64,000 nt of DNA from Hesseltinella vesiculosa (GCA_002104935.1 MCGT01000006.1:248001-312000); one strand, 5' to 3'. Shown: positions 12,601-22,218, numbered from the stretch's first letter. Numbers and translations are program-made. Notes: a model not told the origin generated them from the sequence alone.

Positions 12601-12829
12601 GGATGCCTCGCCTGAGCGCCAATTGCTCGAGTGGAAAGCCTATTACCAGGACGATGGATGCTCGTTCTTTAATGATTACCGCCACCCAGCCATGCTCATG
12701 CCGCTCGATCGACGCCTGTATCTCCCCAAAGACCCCAGCTTACGCTACTGGCGGTTGGCCGACTGCGAACTTTACCATTTAGACGATCTTCAGCATGCAC
12801 TGGACGGTGCGACTGCCTCCCTCTTGTAA
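9617..12829 (+). CDS. CSC1/OSCA/TMEM63-type osmosensitive cation channel (DUF221 family)
   Basis: Multi-pass membrane protein of the hyperosmolality-gated, calcium-permeable channel family (yeast Csc1, Rsn1, Phm7). About 970 aa in five exons (approximately 9617-9781, 9838-10775, 10869-11045, 11121-11313, 11400-12829). Seen: N-terminal TM helix (PTLLGLTTTFCISCGLTFAC), two further TMs around FFLLQCLVICPILLAL and VILLYFISLSWLWLLF, the cytosolic RRM-like segment (SLLVTNIPHGMRH, ending STAFVTFE), then the 7-TM core beginning SLTVFWLFPISFILGLTSIESL and including NYILFNSATHGLELLQI and YYYYPSHILILVIAITYSVI. The tail after residue about 780 is polar and Ser/Asp-rich. All introns join in frame. Family assignment is strong; which yeast paralogue it matches best is open. 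Confidence 0.92.
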
Positions 12830-12943
12830 AAGTAATAAAAAATGTTAATTTGAGAGTTTTTTTTTCCTCGGCCCACATTTTTACAGTACTGCGGTCTGGT
12901 TTCTTTTCTTTTTTTTTTCTTTTTTCTTTTTTTACTCCACAAG

Positions 12944-13156
12944 GTGACCTATTTTAAGATTGTCCTTGGCAATGGCTTGGTGGATTACTTTGGCTCGCAC
13001 CTGTTTGTGAACCGACATGGCAGGGTGCTCTCTGGCGACATCCTTCGCCGCGGTTTCACGCAGTGGTTGACCAAGGCTAGTGGCGTCCCCCTCACTCTCC
13101 TTGAATATCGCCAGGTTGCTGTTGCCTTTGCCCGGAGGAAAACTTGGTCAAGGTGA
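12944..13156 (+). pseudogene. Short coding relic resembling the C-terminal tail of fungal RecQ-like helicase ORFs
   Basis: A 70-codon open stretch (GLVDYFGSHLFVNRHGRV, LTKASGVPLTLLEYRQVAVAF) ending in a stop. The pattern of a short domain followed by G-x-x-LT-x-x-x-YRQ/H-x-A resembles, from memory, the tails of repetitive helicase-like proteins in fungal genomes. No helicase motif or upstream exon is visible, only C/T-rich sequence, so it is probably a truncated fragment of a mobile or telomere-type ORF. It ends 28 bp before the next unknown gene. The similarity is weak and the identity uncertain. Confidence 0.3.
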
Positions 13157-13183
13157 AGTTGCAAACATGAGCAGCACGGAAAG

Positions 13184-14029
13184 ATGAGTTTTTATGACGG
13201 CATCAAAGGTAGCAAAGCTCTTCTTGTGAAGAGGCGTTTTAGTCCTTCATCTCTTTAACCATTTCCATTGCTATATTTTGTTATGCTATAGAACTTAGTT
13301 CGTACATCCGAAAGTCCCAAGAACCCACTTTTGGCGAATTTACAATGGTGCATTCGGCCAACATTGCCAAATGGTCCATCGGCTTCTGCTCATTTGAACC
13401 AAATCAATTGTATTCGATTTGGTATCAGCGATTTGGAAGTCATATTAAGGAAAACAACAAAGTTTTTGCAAAAGCCAAGTATGATGATGATACTTGGAAG
13501 GCAATATCTCAAATGTCAGTTTCCTTAGTAAGTAACATTCCGTCCCATTTCCTGTGCCGTTTCACCAATACCATTTTGTTGCAGCACAAAGCAAAACTTG
13601 AAAGCCAAGTGCAGCAAGCCAAAAACCTCCGAACGAATACCGCCATCCTGATGAACAATAGCCGCCATGATGTCACCATGAATTTGTCGATGTATTGGAT
13701 CGGTAAATACAGGGAAAGGTATATATGGATCTCACATTGTGCTTGTGCTTGTATTTTTTTTTGATGATATTCAGTCCAATAGACCGTCAAATTTACATCC
13801 AAATGATCACCCTGTGCCCTTCTATATTGGAACCCATGAACCCCACCGGTGCTATCGACTTTATACAATCACAGAATGGAAGTCACGCAAAAACCGAAAA
13901 AATGTCTTGCAAGGGATCATCACCTTCAACCCTCACACGCCGGCACACGTGAACAAGAATTGGCTGCCCAGATTGGTCCACGAAAGCAAGCTTGTCGGAT
14001 ATCATGAACGTTGCTACACCCAACTCTAG
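13184..14029 (+). CDS. Unknown small split gene in accessory island (possibly truncated by a retroelement fragment)
   Basis: Not recognised. Four exons join cleanly in frame: 13184-13208, 13292-13527, 13585-about 13717, and from the acceptor ending CCAATAG near 13787 to the stop at 14029. The product is about 205 aa, begins MSFYDGIKELSSYIRKSQE, includes SIWYQRFGSHIKENNKVFAK and a basic C-terminal half with HPVPFYIGTHEPHRCYRLYT. No signal peptide or membrane segment. The in-frame intron joins and lack of internal stops argue for a genuine gene. The stop codon lies exactly where a Ty3/gypsy fragment starts, so the original C-terminus may have been lost. A decayed relative lies at 15040-15260. 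Confidence 0.55.
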
Positions 14030-14192
14030 TCACGCGTGGGTGGATGATGCGGGCGACCTCCGAATGCGTGTCGACTACCGGAAACTGAACGCGGTTACTG
14101 TCAAAGACTCCTTCCCCTTACCACACATTGATGATATCATCGACGCCCTGGGTGATGCCGTTATATTCTCAATACTAGACGCCGCATCATTG
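14012..14192 (+). mobile_element. Truncated Ty3/gypsy reverse-transcriptase fragment
   Basis: About 60 codons matching the start of the reverse-transcriptase domain of Ty3/gypsy (Metaviridae-type) retrotransposons: a diverged SPWA-type box (SSHAWVDDAGDLRMRVDYRK), LNAVTVKDSFPLPHIDDI, and FSILDAAS, where the catalytic core would continue with the G-Y segment. After that the frame loses all similarity and becomes T-rich. No LTRs, protease, RNase H or integrase sequence was found within several kb, so this is a dead remnant. It overlaps the last codons of the preceding unknown gene in a different frame. Confidence 0.85.
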
Positions 14193-14440
14193 TGCCGCCT
14201 TGTCATTGTGATATTCTGGGGTGGGGTTTCGGTGTTGTCCTTTTTTCTTTTGCAAACGAGGTTTTGTTGCTTTTTCTGTTTTATACTTTACCTTGTTTTT
14301 CATATTGACACCGATTAAGTTTTCGGTAGGTTTTCTTCTTTTCTTTTTATATTCATGATTTTGTCTAACATATCTATCTTTGTCAATAAAAGGTGTCATT
14401 ACCACAAAAAAAAAAAAATAAATAAAATAAAAAAAGAAAA

Positions 14441-14805
14441 GATGGTGAGACTAGTATCTATTGCTTGGAGTGGCTACCGGATGATGGTATTTTTGTGGCC
14501 CGCACATTCTTTGACATTCATATTCCCACCCACCATCTTGACCTCGACAACTTTCGACAAACTTTACAGGCTCTGTTCACCATGAGGGTAGGTTGGAGGC
14601 GGTCGAGCTAGAGAGAAGAAGAGCTCACTCTTTTTTTTTTTTTTTTTTGAAGTCTGTTCTCATCGAAAATATCAACAAAATCAAATTCTCTCTCTCCCGC
14701 ATCAACCACCGTAAACGTCTTGCATCAGTCATGAACTTCGAAACACCACCGCCAACCCCCCACAGTCAGCAGCCTTATATTTCTTTTACCCTACGCAATA
14801 AATGA
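14441..14805 (+). pseudogene. C-terminal part of an unknown gene (two exons, no start)
   Basis: Two exons read in frame: 14441-14587 (ETSIYCLEWLPDDGIFVART, LDLDNFRQTLQALFTMR) and, after an intron with a T-tract acceptor, 14651-14805 (SVLIENINKIKFSLSRIN, ending YISFTLRNK and a stop). Upstream there is only an A-rich tract and no start codon, so this is a 5'-truncated gene or the displaced end of the gene at 13184-14029. The stop coincides with an AATAAA hexamer (CGCAATAAATGA). Product unrecognised. The last ~86 bp is tandemly duplicated downstream. Confidence 0.4.
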
Positions 14806-14893
14806 ATCCATCAGTCATGGGCTTCGAAACACCACCACCAATCCCCCACTCTCAGCTGCCTTATTTTTTTTCTCCACACAATAAAAGAATTGT
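14723..14893 (+). repeat. Two tandem copies of an ~86-bp unit
   Basis: Unit 1 (14723-14808) and unit 2 (14809 to about 14893) both start CATCAGTCATG and end in an AATAAA-containing stretch. Unit 1 contains the C-terminal codons of the preceding truncated gene. Translated in the same frame, unit 2 gives VMGFETPPPIPHSQLPYF beside VMNFETPPPTPHSQQPYI in unit 1. Confidence 0.85.
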
Positions 14894-15039
14894 TTTATTT
14901 TCGTTGCTATCCTTTATTTTTACTCCGCCACAGCATCTGGACTTTCTTGGGAAAGAATGAATAGTTTTATTTTATTCTCGATGGCTGTTTCAGTTTTATT
15001 TTACTGTACGTTAGGAATCCAAAGTACCGGTTTAGAGTT

Positions 15040-15260
15040 TTCACTAGGCTACACGTGTCCGATATTGCGAGACTCTCTCCATCGGGTATCAGCGATTTGG
15101 GAAGCCGTATGAAGGGAAACGATGTGGTTTTTAAAAATAAGCCAAGTTTGACCACGAAACTTGGAAAACTTTGTTGCACTAATACCACTTTTCTACAGTA
15201 CAAAATAGCACGTGATTTTGCTGCAGGCTTTGGCTTTGGAGGCATCGACTTCAACAATTG
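15040..15260 (+). pseudogene. Decayed paralogue of the unknown gene at 13184-14029
   Basis: Translation around 15085-15165 reads SGYQRFGKPYEGKRCGF, two in-frame stops, then AKFDHETWKTL, which aligns with WYQRFGSHIKENNKVFAKAK and YDDDTWKAI of the intact gene. The following intron end (ACTAATACCACTTTTCTACAG) also aligns with the intron end at 13563-13584. Similarity therefore covers exon plus intron, indicating DNA-level duplication followed by decay. The frame is destroyed by stops. Confidence 0.65.
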
Positions 15261-15361
15261 AAAATCCATTGAAAGCCCGGTTTCGCTCCTTCGATCACAT
15301 TTTTCTCACTTCCTTTTCTTGTGTAGATTTTGCCCACCTTTAGCATCCATCTATTGTTTCC

Positions 15362-15897
15362 ATGATCTCTCAAACGGCACAAGAATACCGATCTTTGTTC
15401 ATAACATTAATATCCCAGATCTCTGAAATCGAGCGCAAAGGCAACGAACTGCTTGACAAGATGTAAGGCAAGATTTCGTTTGGCAGAAAAGAGCTCACGT
15501 AATATTACGGTTTGTCCACTGCAGAGAAAAAGCAAGCTGGACAGGCTACGATTCTTTATCAGCGCAACGTAATCAGCAGCGAACAGGAGCAACACGAATG
15601 GAAAAGATCCATCGTCAACCTTCAATAGGCCGCACCGACTAAAACGTCTACTTTTTTCTTATAGAGGATTACGAGCAGCTGATGGCATCGCTACAATCGC
15701 TTGAACTCCAAGCCGGTTCGTCCGGTCTGGTGAGCATATCCGACTGTTCATCCACCGATTCACAGTCAAGGTCTTTGTCCTCACGCACTGAGGATGCTGC
15801 CGAAGCTATTAAGCACTTTGACGCCGAAAAAACTCGCCTGCTTGCCAACCTCCATGCCGCCGTGTCTGCAGCATCTCTCTCAGTCAAGCCCTCATAA
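15362..15897 (+). CDS. Putative small coiled-coil protein, splicing unresolved (may be decayed)
   Basis: Not recognised. Three segments have coding character: 15362-about 15463 (MISQTAQEYRSLFITLISQI then SEIERKGNELLDK, donor GTAAGG), about 15525-15630 (AGQATILYQRNVISSEQEQH region), and 15665-15897 (EDYEQLMASLQSLELQ, then an SDCSSTDSQSRSLSS stretch and AAEAIKHFDAEKTRLLANLH, stop TAA). Helix-rich, Glu/Gln-rich segments suggest a coiled coil. I could not find a pair of GT-AG introns that joins all three in one frame, so either an intron was missed or the gene is damaged. A C-terminal Ser cluster and AATAAAA just after the stop are visible. Confidence 0.35.
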
Positions 15898-16738
15898 TAA
15901 AACTTTGTTGATGATACCATATTTCCACTTCTTGCTCCTTGATAGTAGGGTGTATTGTAGCGTTCTTTAGCTCTTGCTCCCTGCAGTCCGTGACAGCCAG
16001 GCAGCACATTTTCTCTGAAAATTGTGAGAGGGGTGGGGATCTTATTTCTCTTCTTCGTCCAACTGGTGGAAAGGCTCTGCTGCAAATCCATGCCTAGACT
16101 GCTGGTATGATGTCACCATAGTCAAGTACGTCTGACGCGTGATCAGCGTGCACGAAGAATTGCACAAGCTCGTCTTCTCCAGCTCTGGATCGAAATAACT
16201 GTTAGCACTGACCAAAATCAGATCTTAAAGAGTAAGATCGAGAACGTTCCCAGCAGCGCAGATTTGACGTTAGCAGCGCTCAACCCTGAAATACCAATAT
16301 TTTTTTCGTCCCACAAAACGCCCGTGTAAACGAATCTATCATGATAAAGACCCACACGCCTTGCGATAATAAATGATTCCTATTCTTGTTTCAATACAGC
16401 TCTCCTGAAAAAGAAAATGACGGATCGAGGCAGCGCTATATCAAGAGGCTTGACAAAAGCTTCGGATAGGCCCGTTTCATTTTATCTGCCAACTAGATTA
16501 TTTTTTTTCTTTTCTCTTTCCAGGTACAGTTTTTTGATCCCCTCGTCTTGCTGAATAAACGAGTAGAAAAGCATGGGAAACGGGAGAGCTGGAGACTGGA
16601 CAACTGATACTGGCCAATGATAAGGCGCCAAATGGACAGCGTCGAAACTTAAAATTGTGCGGCGTGTGCCTGGCCCATTTTTCTTCCTCTTTTCAGCTAC
16701 TTTTTTTTTTTTTTTTCCTTCATATCCCATATACCAAC
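15898..16738. other. Intergenic, no supported gene; promoter region of GRP94 gene
   Basis: About 840 bp. Mixed composition with no clearly coding frame on either strand; the open frame on the minus strand over 15669-16091 is antisense to the preceding locus. The last 100 bp before the chaperone start contains CCAATGATAAGG near 16614 and a C/T-rich leader with a T-run near 16701-16716. Confidence 0.5.
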
Positions 16739-19201
16739 ATGAAGCTTTCCAAGGTCCATTGTTTGATGGCCTTGTTCCTAGTTGTCTTTCTAGGAGCTTG
16801 CGTCCCTTCCACCTCTGCTACTGAAGAACAAGTTGTGATTCGCGAAGAAACTCATGGTCGCACTCAAGGCCTGACTGCCGAGCAAGTCGATCAACTTGAA
16901 ACTGAAAAATTCACCTTCCAAGTAAGTCATTCGACAGCAATGCGCATCGTCGGGCACAATATACTAGAGAATGAGACAAGGCTTAAGAGGCGTGAAGGAG
17001 AACCCTTGAACTCATCTTTTTTTTTTTGTGAATAGACTGAAATCTCTCGCTTGATGAGCCTGATTATCAACTCCCTGTACAAGACCCGCGAAATCTTTTT
17101 GCGTGAACTGATTTCCAATGCATCTGATGCTTTGGACAAGATTCGCTTCTTGTCCTTGACTGATCCTAGTGCCTTGGCCACGCAAGAAGACCTGACCATC
17201 TCGATCGCTGCCGACCCTGAATCCAAGACGCTGGTGATCACGGACACTGGTGTGGGCATGACCCGCGACCAACTGCAAAAGAACCTGGGTACGATTGCCA
17301 AGTCTGGCACTAGCGAATTCTTGGAAAAGCTTGAAGGCGCTCAAGGCGACGTTACTCAAATTGGTCAATTCGGTGTGGGCTTCTACTCTGTGTTCCTGGT
17401 AGCTGACAAGGTGACCGTGGCCTCCAAGTCTAACGACGACCCTGACCAACACGTTTGGATGAGCGAAGCCGTAGACGACTTTGTTATTGCCAAGGATCCC
17501 CGCGGAAACACCCTGGGTCGTGGTACTCAAATCACCCTGCACCTCAAGGAAAACGCCCAGCAATTCCTCGACCAAGAAAGCCTCCGCGGCTTGATCACCA
17601 AGTACTCTGAATTCATCAACTTCCCCATTCTGCTCTGGTCCTCTCACAATGAAACCATTACCAAGGAACAGCCAGCGACCACCGAAGAAGTGGATGAAGA
17701 CGCCGACCTGGTTGAAGAATCTATGGAAGAAGACGCCGAAGCCAAAGCCCCTGAAACCGAAACGCGTCTTGTCCAAGGCTGGGACCGCATCAACACCCTC
17801 AAGCCCATCTGGATGCGCAACGCCAAGGATATCTCAGACGAAGAATACGTTGATTTCTACAAGACCTTCACCAAGTCCTCCGGTGACGACGCCCCTTTGA
17901 CCTGGTCTCATTACAAGGGCGAAGGTGACGTTGAATTCCGCTCCATTCTGTATGTTCCTCCCAAGGCCGACCCCAACTTCTTCCAAAACCTGGCTGAAAA
18001 GATCCACAACATGAAGCTCTTTGTCAAACGCGTGTTCATCACCGACGAATTTGATCTGTTCCCTAAGTGGCTGTCGTTCATCAAGGGTGTGGTGGACGCC
18101 GATGATTTGCCCTTGAATGTTTCGCGTGAAACCCTGCAAAAGCACCGCTCCCTCCGCATCATCTCCAAGCACTTGGTCAAGAAGGCTCTCGACATGTTTA
18201 GCCAGCTCGCCAAACAGGATGAAGAAAAGTACAACACGTTCTTCAAGCAATTTGGTTCAGCCTTGAAATACGGTGCCATCGAATCCAACCAACACCGCAA
18301 GAAGCTCGCTTCCCTGTTGCGCTTCTCCTCGTCTTACGATCCCTCTGGTGCCTCCGTCAGCCTTGACAACTACATTGCTCGCATGAAGGGCAACCAAAAG
18401 TCGCTCTACTACATGGCTGGCATGTCCGTGTCCGAAATCGAAAACTCGCCCTTTTTGGAACGCCTCCTGGCTCGCGGCTATGAAGTCCTTTACATGGTCG
18501 ACCCCATTGACGAAATGCTGGTGCAAACCATGCCTGGCTACAATGGCAAGATGTTTGTCAACGTGGCCAAGGGCGCTCTCACCTTTGGTGACGAAGACCT
18601 GATGGAAGAGCAAAAGGAAGACCTCTCAGCCAAGTATCAACCCCTGTCCGACTGGCTCAAGGAAACCCTCAAGGAACACGTTGAAAAGGTGGTCATGTCC
18701 AAGCGCTTGACCAAGTCACCCATGGCTATTGTCGCCAACGACTACGGTTTGACTGGCCACATGGAACGTTTGATGGCTGCCCAAGGTGCTGACAGCAAGA
18801 GCCAGCAAGATATGATGTTGAACTTGATGAAGATGCAAAAGAAGACCTTGGAAATCAACCCGTCCCACCCTGTGATTGAAACTCTTTTGGAACGTGTGGA
18901 AAGCAACGAAACCGACGACGACCTCGCTTCCCTGGTCACTGTTCTCTACGAAACCACGATGGTCCGCAGTGGCTACGCACTCGCCGATATCGCTGGTTTC
19001 ACCAAGCGCGTGGAAACCATTGTGCGTCGTGGCATCGGCGCCGACCTCGAAAAGCAAGCCAACGTCAAGGTTACCGAAGCTGGTGAAAAGACCGCCGAGG
19101 AACTGGAGCTAGAGGCTGAGTTGGCCAAAAAGTCCGAAGAATACGACCGCGAGCAAGAAGAAGAACTCCTTGACAACAGCAACATTCACGACGAATTGTA
19201 G
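16739..19201 (+). CDS. Endoplasmin / GRP94-type ER HSP90 chaperone (C-terminal HDEL)
   Basis: ER-lumenal HSP90 that folds secretory and membrane proteins. 782 aa in two exons (16739-16921, 17036-19201). N-terminal signal peptide MKLSKVHCLMALFLVVFLGA, then the GHKL ATPase domain: FLRELISNASDALDKIRF, ITDTGVGMT, LGTIAKSGTSEF, QFGVGFYSVFLVADKV. An acidic linker (around 17690-17750), the HSP90 middle domain (NTLKPIWMRN, LFVKRVFITDEFD, PLNVSRETLQ) and the C-terminal dimerisation domain (SKRLTKSPMAIVANDYGLTG) follow. The protein ends in HDEL, an ER-retrieval signal, which with the signal peptide separates it from cytosolic HSP90 (MEEVD end) and mitochondrial TRAP1. The coding sequence looks codon-biased, as expected for an abundant protein. 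S. cerevisiae has no such gene. Confidence 0.96.
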
Positions 19202-19984
19202 ATTATCTTTGCAGCATGCAAATGAAATAAAAAAAAAAAGTAATGTTTGCCATTCGTTGTTGACGTTTGCTCATCCTGGGATCCGACAAAAATTATCCGG
19301 TTGAAATTTCTCATCCGTCACGGCCTACCACACAGGTAAGCTCAATGGAGTGCGAGTTCTCCCGATACACTCTAAACTCCATGCAGGAAAACAGGTATAG
19401 CATGGAACAATTTTCATGCAGCTTCGCATTTTTTCAGCTGCCTTGTTGGTTGGATTTTTGCACTGATCAACATTTCCATCTGATAACCCCTTTTTATTGT
19501 CACATCGGTCCCCTTCAGACCTTGATCTTAAAATATTTAACCGAGGAAAAAACAAAAAAATTCAATTGCATCAGAAGGCGAGGAAGCAAGCGGGATTGAG
19601 ATCCTATTTGGCTTGTGATACCGTACCTGTAGCCATCCTGCAACGAGAATCACATGCTGCCCTTGTGCATGTACACCGAGAGCAGTAAGAATGAAAAGAA
19701 ATCAAACTCTAGTGCACACCAAACTAAAGTACTAGATATGAAATGCAAAGGATGTGATTTTACGATGCTTGGCCTTTTGGACGACAAGGAAAAATAGGAT
19801 CTGATAAAGAAAACAAGCTCGGCGGTACAACAAAAGGCAAATCTGATTTGAAACCAAAAAAAGAACGACGCCATTTTCCCACTCTTCTTTTTTTTCTTCT
19901 AGATATTTTATCATATAAGCTCGTTGACATCCTCGCCTTTTCTTCCTCTTCTCCCTCTTCTCCCTCTCCTTTTTATACATAGTC
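19202..19984. other. Intergenic between GRP94 and MFS transporter genes, no supported gene
   Basis: 783 bp. The GRP94 3' flank has AATAAA near 19225. The remainder has short open frames without conservation signatures. The final 60 bp is C/T-rich (TCTTCTCCCTCTTCTCCC) and runs into TTTTTATACATAGTC just before the transporter ATG. Confidence 0.5.
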
Positions 19985-21347
19985 ATGTCATTGGAAGAAA
20001 AGAAGGAAGTACCCATTGGCGACGAAGGGTCTGCTGATTCAAGCATCTCTGAAGCTAACGATTCCGATGCCGCCTTGGCCAATGCCCCTTGGAAATACAA
20101 GGCAATTGCGCTCACTACTGCTTTGCTCCTACCATGTAAACCTCGTCTTTCTTTATGTATACGTGAGGTTATTAATGTTTTTGACATTCAACAGTAGGAT
20201 CCCACTTTTCCAGCAGTGCGCTTGGCGCCATGAAGTCTTCTTTGAAAAAGGTAAGTGCACCGCCAAGCAAGGAAAAGTGTAAACTCACCTCTCATTTTTT
20301 GGTGACGTTAGGAATTGATGATCAACAATGCGCAGTATGGCGTCTTATCATCGGCAGTGTCCATTATCAACACGTTCTTCCCCGTGGCTGGTGGCCTGTT
20401 TATTGATATGTTCGGCTCTTTGTGGGGCACGTTAGCCGTCAACCTGGTCATCATTATTGGCGCGATGCTTACGGCCGTGGCTTGCCAAATCAAGTCCTTC
20501 CCGCTAGTCATTGTGGGCCGTGTGGTCTTTGGTATTGGTAGCGGCTTGATTGTCACCATGCAAGAGACCCTGCTTTCCAAATGGTTCCGCACAAGTCACT
20601 TGGCCATTGCCTTGGGCATGCAGCTCTCGATCAGTCGACTTTCTACCTTCCTCGGTACATTGGTTTCCAACCCATTGGCTGTAAGAACCGGCTCCTGGGT
20701 TTGGCCATTCTGGCTCTCCTTTATCCTTTGTGCTTTCTCTGTATCGATGAATATCGTATATGGCCTTGTCGTCCAACGTCTGCAGGGTCAATTTGCCAAC
20801 AACACCAAGGCTGACCTTGTCAAGCTGAAAAAGAAGAAGTCTTTCCACTGGCGAAGCATCCTCCGCTTCCCTGCGATCTTTTGGCTGATTATCCTGATTG
20901 AATTCATCTATGCTGCAGTATGGAGTGCTTTTCAAAACATTTCAACCGAATTTGTCCAGTTACACTTTAATACGACGGCTGTCTTGGCTGGTTATAAGGC
21001 TTCCGTTTCCGATGTCGTTCCCATTGTGGCTACCCCCATCCTTGGTGTCATCATGGACACCTTTGGTTGCCGTGTTATCATCTGTAAGTCTGTTGCGTCC
21101 CTCACATTCAAAAGCCACTCACATCCTCTTCATCTCAGTGCTGCTCTCCTCCATCTTTTTAATCCTAAGCACAGGCTTGCTTGGCTGGACATACGTTGAC
21201 CCGGTGCTGGGCATGGTCTTTTATTCTGTCTCTCTTGCCTTTGGCCCTATTGCGATGATTACTTCTATCGGCATGATTCTCCCCTCAGATTACATTGGCA
21301 CCGGCCTTGGTCTGTACAAGGTAAGCTCCGTTGAACACCAGTTTATT

Positions 21348-21396
<49 letters not shown>

Positions 21397-21813
21397 GCTA
21401 ACAAGCATTTTCCCGCTTAGGCATCAAACAACATTGGTACTTCAATTCTCAACGTGGCAATTGGTGTGATCCAAGATAAAACGAATGATCAAGGTTATAC
21501 CGGGGTGATGGTCGTATTTCTGATCCTTGCTTGCATTGGTTTTGTGCTGATCATCGGCTTGTGGTTCACTCAGTTTACCTGGTACAACAACATCCTCGAA
21601 GCCTGGCGTGCCAAGCGAACCGCCTACATGCAAGAAAAGAATGATCGAGAACTAGAGCGCACTCGCCGAGGTGAAGACGCACTGTCGGACATGCCTTCAT
21701 CGATTTTCAAGCGATCCCTTAGTTATGCCTCTGTCGGTGTTTTTGTAGCTGCGTTCTTGACGGCATGGGTCCTCTTCTTTGTCTATGCTATCAATGGCAA
21801 CGTCAGCGCTTAA
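19985..21813 (+). CDS. Major facilitator superfamily transporter, MFSD1-like
   Basis: Twelve-TM solute carrier resembling MFSD1, a lysosomal transporter in animals. Roughly 500 aa in five to six exons. The start gives a cytosolic acidic N-terminus (MSLEEKKEVPIGDEGSADSS). Visible family features: INNAQYGVLSSAVSIINTFF-type helix 2, GGLFIDMFGSLWG (loop 2-3 motif), VVFGIGSGLIVTMQETLLSK, WFRTSHLAIALGMQLSISR (helix 4-5 region typical of MFSD1), and TPILGVIMDTFGCRVII in the second half. The last exon (21421-21813) encodes the final helices plus an insert containing AWRAKRTAYMQEKNDRELER. The intron at about 21321-21420 carries a 46-nt poly(A). Substrate in fungi is unknown. Confidence 0.85.
21350..21395 (+). 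repeat. 46-nt poly(A) tract inside an intron
   Basis: Uninterrupted run of 46 A within an intron of the MFS transporter gene, between donor GTAAGC (21321) and the acceptor at 21420. It is the longest homopolymer in the window. Confidence 0.95.
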
Positions 21814-22041
21814 GATTTCCTCCCTGTACATACTTTAATAATTCCTGACCCCCTTCTCTTTACATCCTATACTTTCACTCTCCTCTACAACTAGCTGCAT
21901 TATTAAATTATTTTTTTTTTTTTACCAACTCCTCGGTTCCCATTCTTTTAAGAATAGATTTGGGGAAGCAACGATCAACCCAAAAAAAAAAAAATAGATA
22001 TCGGAGCATCTATCAAGGACAACTAGCTCAAAGCCTCCTAT

Positions 22042-22218
22042 ATGGCGACTCCATTGTGGTCTCGTTGTTGCATGAAAATGGCACCTTTTCCCTTTTTTGT
22101 GCCTGAGAGATCCTCATTGAATGCCTATAGATCTGCACATCGCGTCATCTGGAAGATTAGTGACTCTCGCCAACTCTATTACACAGCGCGTGTAACCTGC
22201 GTGCCAAATTTTAGGTGA
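22042..22218 (+). CDS. Possible small ORF, 58 aa, unknown
   Basis: Open from ATG to TGA: MATPLWSRCCMKMAPFPFF, then NAYRSAHRVIWKISDSRQ, ending VTCVPNFR. Composition looks more coding-like than nearby frames, and the stop overlaps AGGTGAAT, which could be a splice donor. It could be a relic exon. No family recognised. Confidence 0.2.
   Translation: MATPLWSRCCMKMAPFPFFVPERSSLNAYRSAHRVIWKISDSRQLYYTARVTCVPNFR

Noticed and set aside
14012..15897. A complete or active retrotransposon in the island
   Set aside because: Only a partial RT domain is present; no LTRs, tRNA primer site, RNase H or integrase sequence was found.
15669..16091. 140-codon minus-strand frame
   Set aside because: Overlaps the better supported plus-strand coding segment 15665-15897; composition follows from it.
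17012..19057. Long open frames on the minus strand opposite the GRP94 gene
   Set aside because: Mirror effect of strong codon bias in the chaperone coding sequence; they show no domain and overlap it fully.
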